This document shows, piece after piece, positions 6,749 to 15,233 of a DNA stretch of 15,233 nt (position 1 is the first letter of the stretch; every line of letters begins with the position of its first letter). The notes under the pieces were generated by a model. It was not told where the DNA came from, searched no databases, and saw only the letters and a list, made by a program, of their open reading frames with translations. This stretch comes from Candidatus Faecivivens stercoravium. Lineage in GTDB: Bacteria > Bacillota > Clostridia > Oscillospirales > Ruminococcaceae. Position numbers and translations under genes: made by a program. The stretch lies in contig DVHA01000208.1 in the NCBI GenBank assembly GCA_018712425.1, forward strand, positions 1 to 15,233. Reading direction: 5' to 3'.

Positions 6749-6896
6749 TTCCCCCCTCTTTTCGCTCGGCTGCTGGACAGACGGCGAAAAACGTGATAAA
6801 ATCTGGTATGGAAAGGGATTCTCCCTTTTTATAGACCAGAACGGAATTACTCTACTTTATATTATAGCACATTCCCCGTCAAAAAGAAAGGTATGC
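6749..6896. other. Divergent promoter region between GNAT and PHP genes
   Basis: This AT-richer gap separates two divergent genes. It holds the perfect inverted repeat AAAGGGA-TTC-TCCCTTT (6812-6828), which could be an operator or a short hairpin, and an AT-rich TATATTATA stretch (6858-6866) usable as a -10 on either strand. TTGACG at 6881-6876 on the reverse strand is a possible -35 for the GNAT gene, but its -10 at 17 nt spacing is poor. Nothing here codes. Confidence 0.3.
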
Positions 6897-7742
6897 GTGA
6901 AAAGTATGATTTTAGACTGCCACAACCACTCCCGGTTCAGTTTTGACTCCAAAGAGCTCGTCCCCGCCGCCTGTGAACAGGCTGAAGCGCTGGGGCTTCA
7001 GGTTTTCGCCCTGACCGACCACTGCGATATGGTCGGCGGCTTCTCCCGGGAGTTCCTCCGGTCGAACATCTCCCGTTCGGTGGGGGGAATCGCCGCCTGG
7101 CGGGAGACACACCCCGGGAACTGCCGGATGCTCTGCGGGATGGAACTGGGCGACCCGCTGGACAACCAGCCGCTGGCGGAGGAGATGCTGTCCCTCGCCC
7201 CCTTCGACGTCGTCATCGGCTCGGTCCACACCGACGGGGAGATGGACTACTACTGGGGGGATTACCGGGCGATGGGACAGGAAGCGCTGGAGGAGAGCCT
7301 CGGGCGGTATTTTGAGCGGATCCTTGAGATGGCAGAGTGGGGGCAGTTCGATGTGCTGGCCCACCTCACCTACCCGCTGCGGTACATTGTCGGGGACGCC
7401 GGGCGGGAGGTCGCACTCTCCCGGTTTGCCGGGACGATCGACCAGATTTTCCGGACCATCATCCAAAAGGGAATCGCGCTGGAGGCCAACACAAGCGGCC
7501 TCCGGCAGAAAATCGGGAAGACGCTCCCCGGCAAAGCGCTGCTGGCGCGATACTTTGCCCTCGGCGGGCGGCTGGTGACGCTGGGGTCGGACGCCCACCG
7601 GAAAGAGGACATCGGCAGCGGGATTGAAGCGGGGGAAGCGCTGCTGCGGGAGATCGGGTTTACCGAAGTCTGCTGGTTTGAAGGAAGAAAATTGAGGAAA
7701 ATTCCCCTTTCCTCTTCCCTTTCGGGCGAAAATCCGGTATAA
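6897..7742 (+). CDS. PHP-domain histidinol-phosphatase family protein (HisJ/HisK type)
   Basis: This protein of 281 residues carries the metal-binding motifs of the PHP fold. Counting from the GTG start they are DCHNHSRFSFD (7-17), TDHCD (40-44), GMEL with Glu83, GSVH with His111, AHLTYP with His156, EANTSG (196-201) and GSDAH (230-234). These fit histidinol-phosphate phosphatase of the HisJ/HisK type (histidine biosynthesis, trinuclear metal centre), but related PHP phosphoesterases share the pattern and no his gene is near. The start is ambiguous: GTG 6897 is 5 nt after AGAAAGG, while ATG 6906 is 14 nt away and gives the more usual N-terminus MILDCHNH. The open frame continues upstream to 6564, but that part is antisense to the GNAT gene and is not coding. 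Confidence 0.85.
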   Translation: MKSMILDCHNHSRFSFDSKELVPAACEQAEALGLQVFALTDHCDMVGGFSREFLRSNISRSVGGIAAWRETHPGNCRMLCGMELGDPLDNQPLAEEMLSLAPFDVVIGSVHTDGEMDYYWGDYRAMGQEALEESLGRYFERILEMAEWGQFDVLAHLTYPLRYIVGDAGREVALSRFAGTIDQIFRTIIQKGIALEANTSGLRQKIGKTLPGKALLARYFALGGRLVTLGSDAHRKEDIGSGIEAGEALLREIGFTEVCWFEGRKLRKIPLSSSLSGENPV

Positions 7743-7743
7743 T
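7738..7743 (+). promoter_or_regulatory. Possible -10 box for the barnase-like lipoprotein gene
   Basis: A perfect TATAAT overlaps the last codons and stop of the PHP gene, about 52 nt before the next start codon. The region 17 nt upstream (TTCCCT) is a weak -35, so any promoter would depend on a partner factor or be weak. The lipoprotein gene could also be read through from the PHP gene. Confidence 0.35.
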
Positions 7744-7795
7744 GCTGGTAGAGGCATTTTTGCGACTGATTTTGACACAAAAAGGGTGAAGATAG

Positions 7796-8404
7796 ATGAA
7801 AAAACTGCTGATAACTGGCCTTTCGGTCCTGCTGGCGGCCGCCCTCTCCGGCTGCTCATTGGAAACGTTGGACCAGCTGACCGACGACGCCATCAACGCC
7901 ATCGGCACCACCGTCTCCGACGCGATGGAAGACGTCGACGTCCGGGAAATCCTCAGCGGCGTCGGCGACAAGGTGAGCGAGATCATGGACGGCCTGCCCG
8001 ACACAACCAGCAGCCTTCGGGAGGCGGTCTCCCAGTCCTCCACCGATTCCAGTACCGATGTGACCGAAGGGGAAAGCTACCTCTCGCGGGAGGATGTGAC
8101 AGCTTATCTCCACGCCTATGGGGAACTGCCGCCCAACTACCTGACGGAATCCGAAGCGGAGGCCCTCGGGTGGGATGGGTCGGGCGACCTCTGGGCCATC
8201 CAGGAAGGGGCTGCGATCGGCGGCGACAGCTACGATAACCTCGCCGGGCTGGTGCCGGAGGCCGACGGGCGGACCTGGAGCCAGTGTGACGTCAACTACG
8301 AAGGCGGTACGAGGAGGAACGAGCGGCTGGTCTACTCCAACGACGGCCTCATCTATTACAGCCCCGACAAATTTACGACTTTTGAAGAGGTATATGGCGA
8401 ATAG
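7796..8404 (+). CDS. Lipoprotein with barnase-like (microbial ribonuclease) domain, catalytic residues changed
   Basis: This protein of 202 residues begins MKKLLITGLSVLLAAALSGC, a lipoprotein signal with lipobox LSGC and Cys20. An acidic, Ser/Thr-rich linker runs to about residue 95. Residues 100-200 align along their whole length with barnase (guanyl-specific ribonuclease, N1/T1 clan): LPPNYLTESEAEALGWDG, IGGDSYDN, GRTWSQCDVNY, TRRNERLVYSNDGLIYY and DKFTTF. By recalled alignment the barnase catalytic Glu73 corresponds to Gln163, His102 to Lys192, Lys27 to Glu118 and Arg59 to Leu. Arg83 and Arg87 are kept as Arg173 and Arg177. Classical RNase activity is therefore doubtful. No barstar-type inhibitor is seen nearby, which agrees with an inactive or exported protein. 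AAAAAGGG precedes the ATG. Confidence 0.85.
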   Translation: MKKLLITGLSVLLAAALSGCSLETLDQLTDDAINAIGTTVSDAMEDVDVREILSGVGDKVSEIMDGLPDTTSSLREAVSQSSTDSSTDVTEGESYLSREDVTAYLHAYGELPPNYLTESEAEALGWDGSGDLWAIQEGAAIGGDSYDNLAGLVPEADGRTWSQCDVNYEGGTRRNERLVYSNDGLIYYSPDKFTTFEEVYGE

Positions 8405-8427
8405 CTTTCGTACGCGCAGAGAAAAGA

Positions 8428-8456
8428 CAGCCCCCGGATACAAAATCCGGGGGCTG
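8428..8456 (+). terminator. Hairpin after the barnase-like gene (first of a duplicated pair)
   Basis: CAGCCCCCGGAT (8428-8439) pairs perfectly with ATCCGGGGGCTG (8445-8456) around ACAAA. It lies 24 nt after the stop codon. It lacks a U-tract (AGACTGTCG follows), so it may be a poor terminator or a 3'-end stabiliser. The same hairpin, including its loop, recurs at 8701-8727 on the far side of repeat copy 2. Confidence 0.6.
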
Positions 8457-8700
8457 AGACTGTCGAAAACAAGTTTTGCGATAACGTAAAAATCGGCGCT
8501 GGCGTTAAAATGACAAAGAAACGTGCGAAGAATGAAAAGTTTTACTCGATTTTTTTCAAAAAATCGCGGGAATGGAAGGGGCAGAGCCCCTTCCCAGGCG
8601 CTCACTTTCCGTACTTCCGAAGCTGACCACAGCTTTGCCACTGATAACGAAGCGTGCGCAGCACCCAAAAAATACTCAAAAAGACTTTTTCGACAAACTG
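8457..8700 (+). repeat. Dispersed structured intergenic repeat, copy 2
   Basis: This copy is closely similar to 5043-5294. From GGCGCTGGCGTTAAA through CAGCACCCAAAA the match is near-identical except in hairpin H1, which here is CGATTTTTT/AAAAAATCG (8547-8555 with 8558-8566) with different bases but full pairing. H2 is GGAAGGGGC-AGA-GCCCCTTCC (8574-8594). The ends are CTGTCGAAAA on the left and TTTTTCGACAAA on the right, an imperfect terminal inverted repeat. The copy lies between convergent genes, in sense orientation after the barnase-like gene, and sits inside a pair of identical hairpins. Confidence 0.85.
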
Positions 8701-8731
8701 AGCCCCCGGATACAAAATCCGGGGGTTGTTT
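8701..8731. terminator. Terminator hairpin between convergent genes (second of the pair)
   Basis: AGCCCCCGGAT (8701-8711) pairs with ATCCGGGGGTT (8717-8727, one G-T pair) around ACAAA. On the + strand it runs into TTGTTTTG, a usable U-tract, so it should end the barnase-like gene's transcript after the repeat. On the reverse strand it comes 16 nt after the secA stop codon and is followed by CTCAGTTTG, so it may serve secA as well. Confidence 0.7.
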
Positions 8732-8743
8732 TGCGTATCGGGA

Positions 8744-11638
<2,895 letters not shown>

Positions 11639-11732
11639 GAAAGTACCTTCCTTTCGGCATCCTGACCAGTAAACCGGCCGGGAAGCCCATGGTTATTTGC
11701 GCAGCGGGCCCGCCGCCGCATATACAGCTTAC

Positions 11733-11761
11733 ATTATACCGTTTTTCCTCCGGAAAAGCAA
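11733..11761 (-). promoter_or_regulatory. Promoter of secA
   Basis: On the reverse strand TTGCTT (11761-11756), a 17-nt spacer and a perfect TATAAT (11738-11733) form a good sigma-A promoter. It lies directly after the thioesterase stop codon. The leader would be about 90 nt and contains the 10-bp palindrome GCGGGCCCGC (11704-11713). Confidence 0.6.
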
Positions 11762-11769
11762 GGATTATT

Positions 11770-12228
11770 TTATGAACAACCGGCCGGATTCCCGCTTTTT
11801 TCGGGCCCGGCGCGGTGCCCCGCCCATTTCCCTCCCCCGGCCCGGAAGCCGGTAAAGGTGACGCTGGCGACTGCTGTACCCAGCTCGTCGGTTACGTCGA
11901 CGGTGAAAAAGCAGACCCGTTTCCCATCCTTGATAAGCCGGCTTTCGGCGAAGAGGGTTTCCCCCTTCGGGGAGGTGAGGTAGCGGATCCCGCTTTCCAG
12001 CGTCACCGCGTGGGGCTGGCGGAAGTTGGCCGCCACCGCGAAGGTGAAGTCGGCCAGCGTAAAAATTGCCCCGCCCATCGTCTGCCCGGCGGCGTTTAAA
12101 TGGCGGGAGGTGAGCTGAAGGCTGCATTTTGCGTACCGGTCGCCCACCTCTTCAATCCGGACGCCGGTACCCATCGCAAACCGGTCGCCCGCGAACTCCT
12201 CCCGGGCTTCCGCCAGGATATCTTCCAT
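11770..12228 (-). CDS. PaaI-family hotdog thioesterase
   Basis: This 152-residue protein has the PaaI/YdiI-type hotdog pattern: HLNAAGQTMGGAIFTLADF (43-61), AVAANF (64-69), and the YLTSPKGETLFAESRLIKDG strands (83-102), then FFTVDVTDELGTAVA. These enzymes hydrolyse acyl-CoA thioesters in the cytoplasm, often in aromatic or fatty-acid turnover. In the classical N-x5-HGG motif the His is replaced by Met51 here; the following Asp60 of LADF, placed like the catalytic acid, is kept. The substrate is unknown. AAAGGAG sits 9 nt before the ATG at 12228. The C-terminus after residue 130 is Gly/Lys-rich and probably disordered. Confidence 0.82.
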   Translation of the reverse strand: MEDILAEAREEFAGDRFAMGTGVRIEEVGDRYAKCSLQLTSRHLNAAGQTMGGAIFTLADFTFAVAANFRQPHAVTLESGIRYLTSPKGETLFAESRLIKDGKRVCFFTVDVTDELGTAVASVTFTGFRAGGGKWAGHRAGPEKSGNPAGCS

Positions 12229-12249
12229 CCGACTCCGCTCCTTTCGGCG

Positions 12250-12285
12250 CCAAAGCCCGCCTCCCGGAAAAGAGGTGGGCTTTGG
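12250..12285 (-). terminator. Stem-loop after repeat copy 3, before the thioesterase gene
   Basis: CCAAAGCCCGCCTC (12250-12263) pairs with GAGGTGGGCTTTGG (12272-12285): 14 bp with one G-T pair and an 8-nt loop. In the purD direction it comes at the distal end of repeat copy 3, the position hairpins take beside the other two copies. No clear U-tract follows (CGCCGAAAGG), so termination may be incomplete and the thioesterase gene may be read from purD. Confidence 0.5.
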
Positions 12286-12504
12286 AAAGTTCCATAATAA
12301 GTTCTAAGCACATTTTGAGTGTTGCGCACCCTTCGTTTCGGGTGCGGCAACCGTGGACAGCTTCGGAAATACGGAAAGCAACTGCCTGCCAAGGAGCTCT
12401 GCTCCTTGGATTCTCGCCAGCCCTTTAAAAAGGGCTGGATCCTAAACTTTTTATGCCGCACGTTTCCCTGTAACACGCACGTCAGCGCCGGTTATGACGC
12501 TTTT
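12286..12504 (-). repeat. Dispersed structured intergenic repeat, copy 3 (diverged, inverted)
   Basis: Read on the reverse strand this follows the purD stop codon at once and matches the element at 5043-5294 and 8457-8700: GGCGCTGACGT, GAAACGTGCG, AAAAGTTTAGGATC, H1, H2, CTTTCCGTATTTCCGAAGCT, GTGCGCAACACTCAAAA. H1 is CCAGCCCTTT/AAAGGGCTGG (12438-12429 with 12426-12417). H2 is CCAAGGAGC-AGA-GCTCCTTGG (12409-12389). Relative to copy 2, H2 has three changed base pairs, all compensated. The terminal inverted repeats seen in copies 1 and 2 are not recognisable here, so this copy is older or trimmed. Confidence 0.8.
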
Positions 12505-13782
<1,278 letters not shown>

Positions 13783-13858
13783 ATACCTTTCTGCCTTTCT
13801 ATCAAAAGAAACGTCTTGACCAAAATCCCGTCTCCGAGCGTCCAACCCGCCTTCCGAA

Positions 13859-14012
13859 GACCGGCCTTCCACGGCCGGTCTCACGCGTGAGGGACGGGCA
13901 ACTTACGCCGCGTCGAGCTGCGGGTCCAGGGCCCGCGAGGGTCCTGGCGGATTCCAAAGGCAGAGCCTTTGGTCCATCAAAGTGAAACTTTGTCGCTGCC
14001 TTAAGGGCAGCG
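13859..14012 (-). repeat. Array of five hairpins between purH and purD
   Basis: In about 155 nt there are five perfect or near-perfect stem-loops: GACCGGCC/GGCCGGTC (13859-13880), CCAGGGCCC/GGGTCCTGG (13926-13947, one G-T pair), CCAAAGGC-AGA-GCCTTTGG (13954-13972), CAAAGT/ACTTTG (13978-13992) and CGCTGCC/GGCAGCG (13994-14012). A perfect palindrome TCACGCGTGA lies at 13881-13890. There is no U-tract. The 253-bp gap is long for neighbouring purine genes. The array could slow transcription, protect mRNA or be a mobile structured repeat. Only one copy is in this window. Confidence 0.6.
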
Positions 14013-14035
14013 AAACCAATATCACTTGTCAAAAA

Positions 14036-15214
14036 TTAGTGATGGAACAGCCGCATACCGGTGAAGGCCATCGCGATGCCATAGCGGTTGCAGGTCTCGA
14101 TGACGTTGTCGTCGCGAATCGAACCGCCGGGCTGGGCGATATACTGGACACCCGACTTATGGGCCCGCTCGATGTTGTCGCCGAACGGGAAGAAGGCGTC
14201 GGAGCCGAGGGAAACGCCGGTCATCGTATCCAGCCAGGCCCGTTTTTCCTCCCGGGTGAGGGGTTCCGGCTTCACCTCGAAGAAGTTCTCCCAGACGCCG
14301 TCGGCCAGCACATCCATATAGTCGTCGGAGATATAGACATCGATCGTGTTGTCCCGGTCGGCGCGGCGGATGCCCTTCTTAAACGGGAGGTCGAGGACCT
14401 TCGGGTTCTGGCGGAGGTACCAGTTGTCGGCCTTGTTGCCGGCGAGGCGGGTGCAGTGGACGCGGGACTGCTGCCCGGCGCCGACGCCGATTGCCTGGCC
14501 GTCCTTGACGTAGCAGACCGAATTGGACTGGGTGTATTTGAGGGTGATGAGGGCGACGATCAGGTCCCGCTTGGCCTCGTCGGGGAGGTCCTTATTGTCG
14601 GTAACGACATTAGTGAGAAGGTCCTTATCGATCTTAAACTCGTTGCGGCCCTGCTCGAAGGTGACGCCGTACACCTGCTTGCGCTCGATGGGGTCGGGGC
14701 GGTAGCTGGGGTCGATCTGGACGATATTATAATTTCCTTTTTTCTTGGATTTTAGGATTTCCAGCGCCTCGTCGGTATAGCCGGGGGCAATGATGCCGTC
14801 GGAGACCTCCCGGTGGATAATCCGGGCGCAGGAAGCGTCGCAGACGTCCGACAGGGCGATCCAGTCGCCGTAGGAGGACATCCGGTCGGCGCCGCGGGCG
14901 CGGGCATAGGCAGTGGCAATCGGCGACAGCTCGCCCATATCGTCGACGAAGTAGATCTTCTTGAGCGTCTCGCTCATCGGGATGCCGAGCGCGGCGCCCG
15001 CCGGGGAGACGTGCTTAAAGGAAGCGGCGGCGGGGAGGCCGGTGTTCTCCTTCAGCTCCTTGACCAGCTGCCAGGAGTTCAGCGCGTCCAGGAAGTTGAT
15101 ATACCCCGGCTTGCCGTTTAAGACGGTGACCGGCAGGTCGCTGCCGTCCGCCATGTAGATGCGGGAGGGCTTCTGGTTGGGGTTACATCCGTATTTCAGT
15201 GCGAGTTCGTTCAT
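14036..15214 (-). CDS. purH: Stand-alone AICAR transformylase (PurH C-terminal domain only)
   Basis: This protein of 392 residues covers the AICAR formyltransferase domain, which transfers the formyl group from 10-formyl-THF to AICAR in the ninth step of purine synthesis. Motifs are FKHVSPAGAALG (66-77, with the catalytic Lys-His pair), RARGADRMSSYGD, YTQSNSVCYVKDGQAIGVGA, DAFFPFGDNIERA and the C-terminal RLFHH. The N-terminal IMP cyclohydrolase (MGS-like) domain of bifunctional PurH, about 200 residues, is absent. The gene is not truncated: AAAGGAAA precedes its ATG and MNELALKYGCNPNQ is the standard start of the stand-alone form found in Clostridia. A separate IMP cyclohydrolase must exist elsewhere and may lie just outside the right edge. 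Confidence 0.93.
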   Translation of the reverse strand: MNELALKYGCNPNQKPSRIYMADGSDLPVTVLNGKPGYINFLDALNSWQLVKELKENTGLPAAASFKHVSPAGAALGIPMSETLKKIYFVDDMGELSPIATAYARARGADRMSSYGDWIALSDVCDASCARIIHREVSDGIIAPGYTDEALEILKSKKKGNYNIVQIDPSYRPDPIERKQVYGVTFEQGRNEFKIDKDLLTNVVTDNKDLPDEAKRDLIVALITLKYTQSNSVCYVKDGQAIGVGAGQQSRVHCTRLAGNKADNWYLRQNPKVLDLPFKKGIRRADRDNTIDVYISDDYMDVLADGVWENFFEVKPEPLTREEKRAWLDTMTGVSLGSDAFFPFGDNIERAHKSGVQYIAQPGGSIRDDNVIETCNRYGIAMAFTGMRLFHH

Positions 15215-15233
15215 ATCCGGTTTCCTTTCTTTA

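Noticed and set aside
6564..6896. N-terminal extension of the PHP protein
   Set aside because: It is antisense to the GNAT gene and its divergent promoter region, and the PHP family starts with the metal motif now at residues 7-17.
7796..8404. Barnase/barstar toxin-antitoxin pair
   Set aside because: No barstar-like gene adjoins it, the protein is exported, and the catalytic positions are changed.
13859..14012. CRISPR-like array in the hairpin region
   Set aside because: The hairpins differ from each other in sequence and length and there are no regular direct repeats, spacers or cas genes.
13802..14032. 76-codon reverse-strand frame in the purH-purD gap
   Set aside because: It spans the hairpin array, has no ribosome site and resembles no protein family; the structure explains the sequence better.
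14036..15214. Degraded purH pseudogene
   Set aside because: The frame is complete with its own ribosome site, ATG and canonical C-terminus; it matches the known stand-alone form.

Overview
The window looks like chromosome of a high-GC, Gram-positive anaerobe of the Clostridia, most likely an Oscillospiraceae/Ruminococcaceae-type gut bacterium. The reasons are strong AGGAGG-type ribosome sites, lipoprotein signal peptides, LplB/YtcP-type sugar permeases without a linked ATPase, a LUD-domain protein with a cysteine-rich tail, a SecA carrying the zinc-binding SEC-C tail, and a stand-alone AICAR transformylase in place of bifunctional PurH. This placement is inference; there is no rRNA or other marker in the window.

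Layout. Positions 1-330 (-) hold the N-terminal 110 codons of pyroglutamyl-peptidase I, divergent from the next operon. Positions 536-5046 (+) are a probable operon: promoter, structured leader, solute-binding lipoprotein, two permeases of a carbohydrate ABC importer, and an MgtC/SapB membrane protein. Positions 5355-6727 (-) carry a LUD-domain protein and a GNAT acetyltransferase. Positions 6897-8404 (+) carry a PHP-family histidinol-phosphatase-like enzyme and a lipoprotein with a barnase-like domain. Positions 8744-12228 (-) carry secA and, upstream of it, a PaaI-type thioesterase. Positions 12505-15214 (-) carry purD and, upstream of it, the AICAR transformylase; these are the last steps of a purine gene set that probably continues past the right edge.

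Two things stand out. First, a roughly 220-250 bp non-coding repeat occurs three times (about 5043-5294, 8457-8700, and 12286-12504 inverted). Each copy lies just 3' of a gene, in that gene's sense orientation, and ends next to a strong stem-loop. Two internal hairpins keep perfect pairing in all copies although the paired bases differ, which argues for selection on structure. Copy 2 is also flanked by two copies of the same terminator-like hairpin. Second, the barnase-like lipoprotein (7796-8404) keeps the fold signature but has Gln where barnase has its catalytic Glu73 and Lys where it has His102, and no barstar gene is near. It may be a secreted pseudo-ribonuclease. The purH-purD gap (13783-14035) is a second structured intergenic region, with five hairpins in a row. 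No tRNA, rRNA, CRISPR array, transposase or phage gene was seen.
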